Source: Pantoea sp. 1.19
GTDB lineage: Bacteria; Pseudomonadota; Gammaproteobacteria; Enterobacterales; Enterobacteriaceae
Direction: 5' to 3'
Length of the DNA stretch: 64,000 nt
Assembly (NCBI RefSeq): GCF_001922585.1
Contig: NZ_MRBS01000008.1
Location: 62,001-126,000, forward strand
The translations under genes were made by a program, and so were the position numbers. The notes below the pieces were generated by a model that was not told the DNA's origin, made no database searches, and saw only the letters and a program-made list of their open reading frames with translations. This document shows, piece by piece, positions 1-8,534 of the stretch. Numbering within the stretch: position 1 is the first letter of the stretch; each line of letters begins with the position of its first letter.

Positions 1-1271
1 ATCAGGTGCTGGAGAGCCAGGGCTACATTCAGTCGCGTCCGCAGTCCGGTTACTATGTCGCCAACCGCCGCGCCGACGCGTCGCCGCAGGCGCGGCGTCC
101 GGAGCCGCACTACAGTGAAGCGGTCGACATCAACGCCTTTATTTTTGAGGTGCTGCAGGCCTGCCGCGATCCGCAGATAGTGCCTTTTGGTTCCGCCTTT
201 CCCGATCCCGGTCTGCTGCCGCAGCGGCAGCTGCTGCGCGCCCTGAACAGGGTATCGCGGGAAATGCGCCCGGAAGACGTGCTGAATAATTTGCCGCCGG
301 GTAACCTGGCCCTGCGCCAGACGCTGTCGCGCCGCTATGCGCGCCAGGGGATCACCGTACCGGCCGGGGAGATCGTGATAACCAACGGTGCGCTGGAGGC
401 GCTCAATCTCAGCCTGCAGGCGGTCACCGAACCCGGGGACTGGGTCGTGATTGAGCATCCCTGCTTTTACGGGGCGTGGCAGGCGATTGAGCGCCTGCGG
501 CTGAAAGCGGTGGCAGTGGCGTCCGATCCGCGCGAGGGGATCGATCTGGATGAGCTGGCGCGGGTGCTGGCCACCCGGCCGGTGAAAGCCTGCTGGCTCA
601 TGACCAGCCAGCAAAATCCGCTTGGCTGCACGCTGTCGGCGGATAAAAAGCGGGCGCTGGTGGCGCTGCTGAGTGCCCATCGGGTGCGGCTGATTGAGGA
701 TGATGTGTACAGCGAACTGTGGCACGGCGAGGCGCCGCCGCTGCCGGCGCGCGCTTACGATCGCGAGGGTACCGTTCTGCACTGCTCATCGTTTTCCAAA
801 AGCCTGGTGGCGGGATTTCGCGTCGGCTGGGTGGCGGCCGGCCCGGAGGCGCCGCGCATTCAGCGGCTGCAGTTCAGCAGCACGCTATCGACCAGCGCCC
901 CGCTGCAGCAGGCGCTGGCGCACTATCTGGAAAGTCGCGGGTTTGAAAGTCACCTGCGGCGGCTGCGCGAGACGCTGGCGCAGCGAAAGTGCGCGGCGCT
1001 TCAGGCACTGCGCCGCCATTTGCCGCCGGCGGTGACCCTGCACGATGCGCCGGGCGGCTACTTTCTCTGGCTGACGCTGCCGCCGCGGTGTGATGCGCTG
1101 GCGCTCTATAATCAGGCGCTGACGCAGCAGATCAGCCTGGCGCCGGGACGGATGTTTTCGCCGGACCCGCGCTATCACAGCGGTTTTCGGCTGAATGTCT
1201 CCCGGGCGTGGGATGCCCGCAGCGAGGCGGCGGCGGCGACGCTGGGGGCGCTGATTCGCGCCATGCTGTGA
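1..1271 (+). CDS. MocR/PdxR-type GntR regulator with aminotransferase-like domain (5' end missing)
   Basis: The reading frame enters from the left edge, so the start codon and most of the N-terminal winged helix lie outside the window. What remains begins with the end of that helix (ESQGYIQSRPQSGYYV, the usual GntR wing) and continues into a full fold-type I aminotransferase domain of about 380 residues. The pyridoxal-phosphate lysine is visible in SSFSKS (lysine codon 798-800), together with the upstream NPLG loop. Proteins of this layout bind PLP and regulate a nearby gene, often in vitamin B6 or amino-acid metabolism. The target cannot be told because the divergent neighbour is outside the window. 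The next gene, ylaC, is convergent. Family assignment is secure; the specific member is not. Confidence 0.85.
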   Translation, partial: QVLESQGYIQSRPQSGYYVANRRADASPQARRPEPHYSEAVDINAFIFEVLQACRDPQIVPFGSAFPDPGLLPQRQLLRALNRVSREMRPEDVLNNLPPGNLALRQTLSRRYARQGITVPAGEIVITNGALEALNLSLQAVTEPGDWVVIEHPCFYGAWQAIERLRLKAVAVASDPREGIDLDELARVLATRPVKACWLMTSQQNPLGCTLSADKKRALVALLSAHRVRLIEDDVYSELWHGEAPPLPARAYDREGTVLHCSSFSKSLVAGFRVGWVAAGPEAPRIQRLQFSSTLSTSAPLQQALAHYLESRGFESHLRRLRETLAQRKCAALQALRRHLPPAVTLHDAPGGYFLWLTLPPRCDALALYNQALTQQISLAPGRMFSPDPRYHSGFRLNVSRAWDARSEAAAATLGALIRAML

Positions 1272-1274
1272 CCG

Positions 1275-1763
1275 CTACAGGCTCAGGCGGCTGGCGCGCT
1301 TGCCGCCCCAGGTAAGGTGGTAGACGTCGTAAAAGTCTACCGCCCCCTTCAGCGCCAGCAGCTTAGTCATTCCCTGCTTCACCCCGTCCGGCACCGCCGG
1401 CTGCGCCATCAGCTCCGCCACCGCCTCAGGCGACAGCGTGCGAATGTAATACCATTCACCGTAATAGCAGACGCGAATATCCAGCCGGTCGATATCTTCA
1501 AAGCGGTAGGTTGGCGTGATATCCAGCAGCATCAGCAGGCTCATCACCAGCATGAACGCCAGACTGCCCCAGAATACCGGCCAGCCGAGCCACGGAGTCG
1601 AGAAGATTAGCGCCACCGTCAGGCCATAGCAGAGATACATGACCAGCCACAGTCCGGGGTGAGTGCGCAAAAAATTCAGGCTAAAGCGCGGCTTGTTATC
1701 CCGCCGTTCCTGCTGGTTCAGCCGGTCAATCTCCTGCTGTAAAATACGTTTCACTGCATCCAT
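1275..1763 (-). CDS. ylaC: YlaC family inner-membrane protein
   Basis: A 162-residue protein that resembles E. coli YlaC over its whole length. The start region carries the conserved RDNKPRFS segment, then HPGLWLVMY opens two close transmembrane helices (about residues 35-80). These are followed by the conserved YRFEDIDRLD and RVCYYGEWY motifs and a soluble C-terminal half. YlaC is a conserved enterobacterial membrane protein of unknown role. The start is supported by a GGAG ribosome site about seven bases upstream. It converges with the MocR-type gene, leaving only a few bases between the stops, and is divergent from the cupin gene. Confidence 0.85.
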   Translation of the reverse strand: MDAVKRILQQEIDRLNQQERRDNKPRFSLNFLRTHPGLWLVMYLCYGLTVALIFSTPWLGWPVFWGSLAFMLVMSLLMLLDITPTYRFEDIDRLDIRVCYYGEWYYIRTLSPEAVAELMAQPAVPDGVKQGMTKLLALKGAVDFYDVYHLTWGGKRASRLSL

Positions 1764-1964
1764 TGTTACTCTCCACGGCGGCCGTTATCCGAACGATCAA
1801 ACCACAATCGTGGGCAAAAAAGCAGACACAGTTACCGGCGACGGCACTATAACAGTTCAACGCCCGGGCAAGTCCTGCTGCGACATTTACCTTTCTGTCA
1901 CCTTCTGGCAACTTTTACGCAATCTGCCACACTCACTAAAAGCCCCTGCAACCGGAGCGTCATC

Positions 1965-2513
1965 ATGTCCTTTGCTGCCGCCACTTTCTCAGCCGGAGCA
2001 TCGCTGCGCCCGCAGGTGCTGCGACTCAGCGAGCCGGATAACGGCGTGCCCAATAACCGGCTGCCGCTGATTGTCTATCCGCAGGCGGTGCCGGCGGAGA
2101 GCGTCGATTTTCGCCGCGGGTTTACCGAGACCTTTCAGCAACACGGGTGGCCGGCGGGCGAGTACGGTACGATCCACGGCTGGACCCATTTTCGCCTCAA
2201 CTGCCATGAGGCGCTGGGCGTGGCCTGCGGCTGGTGCGAGGTGCTGTTTGGCGGTGATAACGGGCGCGTGATCGCGTTGCATGCCGGCGATGCGGTACTT
2301 ATCCCGGCCGGCGTGGGCCGCAAACAGCTGCACGCCAGCGAGGACTGTCTCGTCGTGGGCGCTTTTTCCGGCACGCTGCGGGTACATACCGGCGAAGGCG
2401 ATCCGCGGCAGCTGGCGGCAGCGCAGTCGCGGGTAGCGCGGGTGCATCTGTCCAAAACCGATCCGCTCACCGGCGTGCAGGGGGCAATGCAGGATTTCTG
2501 GATGCTGCATTAG
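1965..2513 (+). CDS. YjlB-like cupin protein
   Basis: A 182-residue protein with one cupin barrel. The segment HTGEGD and the flanking GDAVLIPAG turn (about residues 105-112) are typical of the second cupin motif. The first motif is poorly conserved: THFRLNCHEALGVACG supplies the histidines. The overall pattern (PNNRLPLIVY at the start, GTIHGWTHF in the middle, SKTDPLTGVQG near the end) resembles the YjlB group of B. subtilis and many proteobacteria, whose substrate is not known. An ATG preceded by CCGGAG supports the start. It stands alone, about 185 bases before the ATP-grasp operon and on the same strand. Function is not assigned beyond the fold. Confidence 0.75.
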   Translation: MSFAAATFSAGASLRPQVLRLSEPDNGVPNNRLPLIVYPQAVPAESVDFRRGFTETFQQHGWPAGEYGTIHGWTHFRLNCHEALGVACGWCEVLFGGDNGRVIALHAGDAVLIPAGVGRKQLHASEDCLVVGAFSGTLRVHTGEGDPRQLAAAQSRVARVHLSKTDPLTGVQGAMQDFWMLH

Positions 2514-2697
2514 GGCGCAGTCGCGCCATGCGGGTGCAGCAGCGCCCGTTTTCGTGCGTTTTCGTCGCGTTAACATCCGCAAAGGCGGATTAAACTCTGT
2601 GCCTGCAGCGGGCGAGGTGCGCCTGGCGGCACCCGCCTGAGGCCTGGCACAGTTTGTGCAAATACTTTTCAGGCTTACCGACCGTGGCAGGGACATT

Positions 2698-4137
2698 ATG
2701 ACGCAACGTTATCATCCAGCGGCGCAGTTTTATGATGAGATGCAGCTGCCGACCGGGGGCTGGCGCGACCACTATCACGCCTACGGTCAGTGGCTCGGAC
2801 AGGCCGATCGGGCGGCGATTGCCCGCAAGCGCGCCGAGGCGGAGCTGCTGTTTAACCGGGTGGGGATTACGTTTAACGTCTACGGCGAGGATGACGGCGC
2901 CGATCGTTTGATCCCGTTTGACAGCGTGCCGCGCATTATCCCGGCGGATGAATGGCAGCGGCTCGATCGCGGCATTCGCCAGCGGGTGCGGGCGCTGAAC
3001 GCCTTTCTGCATGATATTTATCACCAGCAGCACATTCTCAAGGCCGGCCTAGTACCCGCCGGGCAGGTGATGATTAACGATCAGTTTCAGCCCTGTATGC
3101 AGGGCATCGATCTGCACCGGCAACTCTACGCCCACATCGTTGGTGTCGATCTGGTGCGCAACAGCGACGGCGAATATTACGTGCTGGAGGACAATCTGCG
3201 CACGCCTTCCGGCGTCTCTTACATGCTGGAAAATCGTAAGATGATGATGCGGCTCTATCCGGAGCTGTTTGCCAGCCAGCGCATTGCGCCGGTGGAGCGC
3301 TATCCATCGCACCTGCTGCAAACCCTGCGCGAAAGCTCGCCGGCCAGCGATCCGGTGGTGGTAGTGCTGACGCCGGGGCGCTTCAACAGCGCCTACTTCG
3401 AGCACAGCTTTCTGGCGCAGCAAATGGGCGTGGAGCTGGTGGAGAGCGCCGATCTGTTTGTAAAAGATGGCGCGGTGCTGATGCGCACTACCGACGGCCC
3501 CTGCAAGGTGGACGTGATTTACCGCCGGGTCGACGATGCGTTTCTCGATCCGCTGGCGTTTCGCCCGGACTCGATGCTCGGCGTGCCCGGTCTGCTATCG
3601 GTGTATCGCGCCGGCAATGTGGTGCTGGCCAACGCCATCGGCACCGGCGTCGCCGATGACAAATCCATCTATCCCTATGTGCCCGAGATGATCCGCTTTT
3701 ATCTCCAGGAGGAGCCGCTGTTGAATAACGTTCCCACCTGGCAGTGCCGCCGTCCCGATGAGCTGAGCTGGGTGCTGGCCAACCTGGCGCAGCTGGTGGT
3801 GAAAGAGGTGCACGGCGCCGGCGGTTACGGCATGCTGATCGGGCCGGTGGCCAGTCAGGCCGAGCTGGCAGCGTTTCGCGCGCGGCTGAAAGCGGCGCCG
3901 CACAACTATATCGCCCAGCACACGCTGGCGCTCTCCACCTGCCCCACGTTTGTGGATAGCGGCCTCGCGCCGCGGCACATCGATCTGCGGCCGTTTGCCC
4001 TCAGCGGTGAAGAGATCCGTCTGGTGCCCGGCGGGCTGACGCGGGTGGCGCTAAGCGAAGGTTCACTGGTAGTCAACTCGTCACAGGGCGGCGGCACTAA
4101 GGATACCTGGGTTCTGGAGGATGACGCATCATGCTAA
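2698..4137 (+). CDS. Circularly permuted ATP-grasp protein (type 2), amidoligase-like
   Basis: A 479-residue protein of the DUF404/DUF407 (circularly permuted ATP-grasp type 2) family. The ATG at 2698 (MTQRYHPAAQ) is chosen over the in-frame codon upstream because family members start with this short lead into DEM..GWRDHY. Recognisable blocks are FNVYG, RIIPADEWQRLDRGIRQR, MINDQFQPCMQGIDLH, the nucleotide-binding EDNLRTPSGVSYMLENR, and VVKEVHGAGGYGMLIGP towards the C-terminus. Members are predicted to form peptide or amide bonds from ATP without a ribosome. The stop overlaps the start of the alpha-E gene, so the two are translationally coupled. It is the first gene of the four-gene operon that ends with an Anbu proteasome homologue. 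Confidence 0.92.
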   Translation: MTQRYHPAAQFYDEMQLPTGGWRDHYHAYGQWLGQADRAAIARKRAEAELLFNRVGITFNVYGEDDGADRLIPFDSVPRIIPADEWQRLDRGIRQRVRALNAFLHDIYHQQHILKAGLVPAGQVMINDQFQPCMQGIDLHRQLYAHIVGVDLVRNSDGEYYVLEDNLRTPSGVSYMLENRKMMMRLYPELFASQRIAPVERYPSHLLQTLRESSPASDPVVVVLTPGRFNSAYFEHSFLAQQMGVELVESADLFVKDGAVLMRTTDGPCKVDVIYRRVDDAFLDPLAFRPDSMLGVPGLLSVYRAGNVVLANAIGTGVADDKSIYPYVPEMIRFYLQEEPLLNNVPTWQCRRPDELSWVLANLAQLVVKEVHGAGGYGMLIGPVASQAELAAFRARLKAAPHNYIAQHTLALSTCPTFVDSGLAPRHIDLRPFALSGEEIRLVPGGLTRVALSEGSLVVNSSQGGGTKDTWVLEDDASC

Positions 4138-5060
4138 GCCGCACCGCTGCAGGACTCTACTGGATGGCGCGCTATCTGGAGCGCGCTGAAAACATTGCCC
4201 GGGTGCTCGACGTAACCCACCGACTGTCGCTGCTGCCGGCGGCCGGCAGCCGCGATGCCGAGCTGCGGGTGCCAATCAGCCTGACCGGGCAGGGCGGGCT
4301 TTACCACGCCCTCAACGACGAGCTGTCGATGACCCGGCTGTTTGCCTTTTTCGCGCTGGATGAACGCAATCCGGCGAGCATTTTCAGCTGCTTTCAGGCG
4401 GCGTGGAACAACGCCCACGCGGTGCGCGGCAGCCTGTCGTCGGAGGTATGGGAAAGCATCAATTCCACCTGGATTGAGATCCGCCAGATGCGGCGGCAGG
4501 AGATGCCGGTCGGTGAGGCGGACGGCTTTTTTGACTGGGTCAAAGAGCGCGCCCACCTGTTTCGCGGTGCGATGTTCGGCACTCTGATGCGCGGCGATGC
4601 GATGAGTTTCATCCGCCTCGGTACCCTGCTGGAACGCGCCGACTGTACGGCCCGCCTGCTCGACGTCAACCAGGCGCTGCGCGAGGAGTCGCAGGATGCG
4701 GTACGTGAATATTACCGGCTGGATACCCTGCTGCGGGCGGTATCGGCGCGTGAAGCCTACCACGCCATCTACCGTCAGCAGCTGGAGCGGCATAACGTCA
4801 ACGCTATGCTGATCCTGCGCGACGAAAGTCCGCGATCGCTGCGCGCCTGTATTGATGAGGTGGCCAGCCAGCTGGCGCAAATTGGCCGCGAAGGTGAAAA
4901 CCGTCCGCGCTATCTGGTGGCGGTGCTTCAGGCCGGGCTGCGCTTTGGTGAGAACGCCGCCCTGCTGCAGGATGGGCTCCATGCCTGGTTACAGGATTTT
5001 CTCGCAACCCTGGCCGGCATTGCGGAGAGCATTAACCACACCTATCTGGAGGCAAAGTAA
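4131..5060 (+). CDS. Alpha-E domain protein (DUF403)
   Basis: A 309-residue, almost wholly helical protein. The opening LSRTAAGLYWMARYLERAENIAR is the signature of the alpha-E (DUF403) family. The family nearly always sits beside circularly permuted ATP-grasp and transglutaminase-like genes and is thought to be a partner of the ligase; its biochemical activity is unknown. Here it overlaps the ATP-grasp stop by seven bases, and its own TAA shares one base with the ATG of the transglutaminase gene. This overlap argues for strict co-translation of the three proteins. No transmembrane segment or signal peptide is seen, so a cytoplasmic location is likely. Confidence 0.92.
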   Translation: MLSRTAAGLYWMARYLERAENIARVLDVTHRLSLLPAAGSRDAELRVPISLTGQGGLYHALNDELSMTRLFAFFALDERNPASIFSCFQAAWNNAHAVRGSLSSEVWESINSTWIEIRQMRRQEMPVGEADGFFDWVKERAHLFRGAMFGTLMRGDAMSFIRLGTLLERADCTARLLDVNQALREESQDAVREYYRLDTLLRAVSAREAYHAIYRQQLERHNVNAMLILRDESPRSLRACIDEVASQLAQIGREGENRPRYLVAVLQAGLRFGENAALLQDGLHAWLQDFLATLAGIAESINHTYLEAK

Positions 5061-5860
5061 TGAAGTTCACCATTGCCCACACCACCCGTTATGCCTGGGA
5101 GCAACAGGTGCGGCAGAGCACTCAATATCTGCGGCTCACGCCGCAGGACTCGATCCATCAGCAGATTCTCTCCTGGCAGCTGACGCTGCCGGAAACGGCG
5201 ACCGAGACGCGCGACGCTTTTGGCAACGTACTGCACGTCCTGACCCTCGATCGTCCCCATCAGTGGCTGGATATAGAAGCGCGTGGCGTGGTGGAGATCC
5301 ACGATCGCGACGTGCTGTCCGCCGAGCCGTGCGGCCCGCTGTCGCCGCTGATTTTTCTGCGCAGCACGCCGCTGACTCAGCCGGACGATGCGATCCGCGA
5401 CTTCGCGCTGCGCGGCTGGCGTCCTGAAGCGCCGCTGGCCAGCCTTGAGCAGCTGATGGGGGCGCTGCTGCTGGCGATGCCTTACCAGCCGGGCAGCACC
5501 GACGTGAAAGATACCGCCGCCAGCGCTTTTGCCGCCGGAGCCGGGGTTTGTCAGGACCACAGCCACGTGTTTCTTGCCTGCTGTCGCAGTGTGCAGATCC
5601 CCGCTCGCTATGTCAGCGGATACCTTTATACTGACAGCGTAGAGCACGTGGCGACCCACGCCTGGGTGGAAGCCTGGGTGGACGGGCAGTGGCACAGCTT
5701 TGATATCACCAACAACACCCGCAGCGTACAGCAGCATCTGAAACTGGCGATCGGTATCGATTATCTTGATGCCTGTCCGGTACGCGGCGTGCGCCTCGGC
5801 GGTGGAACCGAAAACATGCGCGCCGTCGCCGAAGTTCAGCGGCTGCCGGTGCAACAGTAA
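5060..5860 (+). CDS. Transglutaminase-like cysteine protease/transferase
   Basis: A 266-residue protein with an N-terminal beta domain (about 1-110, starting MKFTIAHTTRYAWEQQV) and a transglutaminase-core domain. The catalytic triad can be read directly: Cys164 in GVCQDHSH, His200 in HAWVEAW and Asp215 in FDITNN. Such proteins hydrolyse or transfer peptide or isopeptide bonds. In this context the enzyme is predicted to trim or transfer the product of the ATP-grasp ligase. The start codon overlaps the preceding stop (TAATG). Only 14 bases separate it from the Anbu gene. No signal peptide is seen. Confidence 0.9.
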   Translation: MKFTIAHTTRYAWEQQVRQSTQYLRLTPQDSIHQQILSWQLTLPETATETRDAFGNVLHVLTLDRPHQWLDIEARGVVEIHDRDVLSAEPCGPLSPLIFLRSTPLTQPDDAIRDFALRGWRPEAPLASLEQLMGALLLAMPYQPGSTDVKDTAASAFAAGAGVCQDHSHVFLACCRSVQIPARYVSGYLYTDSVEHVATHAWVEAWVDGQWHSFDITNNTRSVQQHLKLAIGIDYLDACPVRGVRLGGGTENMRAVAEVQRLPVQQ

Positions 5861-5874
5861 TTTCAGGACGCGTT

Positions 5875-6585
5875 ATGACGTATTGCGTGGCCATGCGCCT
5901 CGACAGCGGTATGATTTTTGTTTCCGATTCGCGCACCAACGCCGGGGTTGATCACATCTCCTCGTTTCGCAAGCTGCACGTGTTTAAAAACGACGGTGAG
6001 CGCATCCTCGTGCTGCAAAGCGCCGGTAATCTGGCCACTACCCAGAGCGTACTCAGCCTGCTGCGCCGCGACAGCGGCGAGGTTGAAGGGGAGCGGCGTG
6101 GCCTGCTGGCGCTGCCCACCCTGTACGACGTCGCGCTACGGATCGGGGAGACGCTGCGCGACGTGATCAAACGCGACGGCGAGGAGTTCAGCGGCACGCT
6201 GCTGCTCGGCGGCCAGATCCGCGGCGAAGAGCCGCGGCTGTTTCAAATCTACCCGCAGGGTAACTTTATTGAGGCCAGCGTCGATACACCCTATTTTCAG
6301 ATTGGTGAAAGTAAGTACGGTAAGCCGATTATTGATCGGGTGCTGCGCTATGACACGCCGCTGGAGCAGGCCATGCAGTGCGCGCTGATCTCGATGGACT
6401 CGACGCTGGCCAGTAATATCTCGGTGGGGCTGCCGCTCGACGTGATGATCTACCCGGCGGACAGCTTTAGCGACGCCGCGCAGTATCACATCACCGAGTC
6501 GCATCCCTACTTTTCGCAAATCCGCCAGCTGTGGAGCCGCGGGCTGCACAGCGTGTTTGCCCAGTTGCCGCCGCTGGAGCTGTAA
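5875..6585 (+). CDS. Anbu: proteasome beta-subunit homologue (peptidase)
   Basis: A 236-residue Ntn-hydrolase of the Anbu (ancestral beta subunit) group. The chain starts MTYCVAMRLDSGMIFVSDSRT, so removal of Met1 would expose Thr2 as the nucleophile. Asp18 in VSDSR and Lys33 in SFRKLHVF occupy the positions of Asp17 and Lys33 of proteasome beta subunits. GTLLLGGQ and QIGESKYGKPIIDRVL are conserved Anbu blocks. Unlike HslV it has no adjacent ATPase gene. Known Anbu proteins form ring or helical assemblies and are linked to ATP-grasp, alpha-E and transglutaminase genes, exactly the order seen here. It ends the operon. Substrates are unknown. Confidence 0.92.
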   Translation: MTYCVAMRLDSGMIFVSDSRTNAGVDHISSFRKLHVFKNDGERILVLQSAGNLATTQSVLSLLRRDSGEVEGERRGLLALPTLYDVALRIGETLRDVIKRDGEEFSGTLLLGGQIRGEEPRLFQIYPQGNFIEASVDTPYFQIGESKYGKPIIDRVLRYDTPLEQAMQCALISMDSTLASNISVGLPLDVMIYPADSFSDAAQYHITESHPYFSQIRQLWSRGLHSVFAQLPPLEL

Positions 6586-6693
6586 CCGCGGGCGCGGCCG
6601 GCCTCCTGCCGCTCTGCGGTCATCCAGCGGTCATTTTTCATTCATCAACCGTTCACCACGGTGCGCTAGTCTCGGCTTAAAACAGTCGGAGAG

Positions 6694-8412
6694 ATGCCCG
6701 TGTTGAGTGTTGATAGCCTGATTGCGATCCTCGCCCCCGATCACCCGCCGGCCCCCTGGCAGCGCCGTCTGCTCAGCCGGCTGCTGAAAGAGCACGTCTT
6801 TCAGGATTTTGCCCGCCAGTATCCGCACCTGAAGGGCCTGGAGATGGTCGAACAGGTGCTGGAATATCTGGAGGTCAGCTGCGAGCTGAGCGAGCGGGAT
6901 CTCGAGCAGATCCCCAGCCACGGCCCGGTGGTACTGGTGGCCAATCATCCGATGGGCACGCTGGACGGACTGGCGCTGCTGCTGGCGGTTTCCCGGGTGC
7001 GCCGCGATGTCAAGGTGGTGGCAAACCGGCTGCTCAACTGCCTGACGCCGCTGGCCGGACTGTTCATCGCCGTGGATAATCTTGGCGGACGCAACGGCCG
7101 CGTTCCGCTGATCCAGATGCAGGCGCAGCTGGCGGACGATGGCGTTCTGATCTTCTTTCCGGCCGGTGAGGTGTCGCGCGCCGGTAGCAAGGGCGTGCGC
7201 GATGGGCGCTGGCACCACAGCTTCATTAAGCTGGCGGCAAAGCACCGCGCGCCGATTGTGCCGGTGTACATCCGCGGACGTAACAGCGCGCTGTTCTATC
7301 TGACCTCGCTGGTCAACGCCTCGCTGGCGACGCTACTGCTGGTGCGCGAGATGTTCCGCCAGCGCGGCAGCCGCATCACCCTGCGCATTGGCGCCCGCGT
7401 GCCTTTTGCCAGCTGGCACGATGGCCATACGCCAGCGACAATCCTGGCGAAGCGCTTTCGTTGCCACGTCTACCGGCTGGCGCAGGATAAAAAAGGGCTG
7501 TTTCAGACCGAGTCAGCGATAGCCCGAGCGGAAGATCGGGCGGTACTGCGCCGGGCGCTGCTGCAGTGTGAATCACTGGGGGCACTGCCGGACGGCAAAC
7601 GGATCTGGCTCTATCGCCGGGGCGATGAGGAGAGCTCGCCGATCCTGCGCGAGCTGGGGCGGCTGCGCGAAATCGCCTTTCGCGCGGTGGGCGAAGGCAG
7701 CGGCAAGCGCCGGGATTGTGATGCTTATGACGATCACTATTACCACCTGATCCTGTGGGATGATGAGGCGCTGGAGATCGTGGGTGCTTACCGCTTGATG
7801 CCCACCGCGGCGCGCATCGCCCGCAGCGGCGTGGCCGGGCTCTACAGCCACAGCCTGTTTCACTACAGCAACCGCATGGATCCGATCCTCCGTCAGGGGG
7901 TCGAGCTGGGGCGCAGTTTTATCCAGCCCTGCTACTGGGGGCGGCGCGGCCTCGACTATTTATGGCTGGGGATCGGTGCCTGGCTGGCGCGCCATCCGCA
8001 GTATCGCTATCTGTTTGGTCCGGTATCGATCTCAGCCAGTATGCCGCTGGCCGCTCGCGATCTGCTGGTGGCGTTTTATCGCATCTGGTTCCCCCCGGCA
8101 CTGCCGCTGGCCACCTCACGCCATCCCTGGCCCGCCTCGCTGCCGGACGTGCTGGCGCAGTTCGGCGGGGAGGATTATGCGGCCGATCTGGCGCTGCTGC
8201 GACGGCTGCTGGCGAACCTCGGCTGCGCTATCCCGCCGCTGTATAAGCAGTATGCCGAGCTGTGCGAGCCGGGCGGCGTGCAATTTATTGATTTTGGCAG
8301 CGATCCCGACTTCAATCACTGCATAGACGGCCTGGTGCTGGTGGATGTGGAAAAACTGAAACCCCAGCGTTATCAACGCTATATTTCTATTCATCGGCCA
8401 CCGGACTCATGA
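6694..8412 (+). CDS. olsF: OlsF-type bifunctional acyltransferase for ornithine lipid synthesis
   Basis: A 572-residue two-domain protein. Residues about 60-270 form a lysophospholipid-acyltransferase domain with NHPMG at 84-88 (the hemolysin-type variant of the NHxxxD box) and FFPAGE at 154-159. Residues about 300-520 form an OlsB-like GNAT domain beginning LRELGRLREIAFRAVGEGSG and containing YDDHYYHLILWDDEALEIVGAYRL. This fusion is the layout of OlsF of Serratia. There the C-terminal half makes lyso-ornithine lipid from ornithine and acyl-ACP, and the N-terminal half adds the second acyl chain. ATG 6694 is very close to a GGAGAG ribosome site, so GTG 6700 two codons on may be the true start. 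Substrate other than ornithine cannot be excluded. Confidence 0.8.
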   Translation: MPVLSVDSLIAILAPDHPPAPWQRRLLSRLLKEHVFQDFARQYPHLKGLEMVEQVLEYLEVSCELSERDLEQIPSHGPVVLVANHPMGTLDGLALLLAVSRVRRDVKVVANRLLNCLTPLAGLFIAVDNLGGRNGRVPLIQMQAQLADDGVLIFFPAGEVSRAGSKGVRDGRWHHSFIKLAAKHRAPIVPVYIRGRNSALFYLTSLVNASLATLLLVREMFRQRGSRITLRIGARVPFASWHDGHTPATILAKRFRCHVYRLAQDKKGLFQTESAIARAEDRAVLRRALLQCESLGALPDGKRIWLYRRGDEESSPILRELGRLREIAFRAVGEGSGKRRDCDAYDDHYYHLILWDDEALEIVGAYRLMPTAARIARSGVAGLYSHSLFHYSNRMDPILRQGVELGRSFIQPCYWGRRGLDYLWLGIGAWLARHPQYRYLFGPVSISASMPLAARDLLVAFYRIWFPPALPLATSRHPWPASLPDVLAQFGGEDYAADLALLRRLLANLGCAIPPLYKQYAELCEPGGVQFIDFGSDPDFNHCIDGLVLVDVEKLKPQRYQRYISIHRPPDS

Positions 8413-8534
8413 ACCGCTGCGGTTAAGAATATTCATGGTTTTCTCTTGCTAAACGCCGGCGAATTCGCTGAGATAGCGGCATCAACAACGTTGCCGCTCG
8501 CTGCCGCGCTGAAGGCCCGGGGCCGGAGAAAAAG

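Noticed and set aside
4134..4982. 282-codon open frame on the minus strand
   Set aside because: Antisense shadow of the alpha-E gene.
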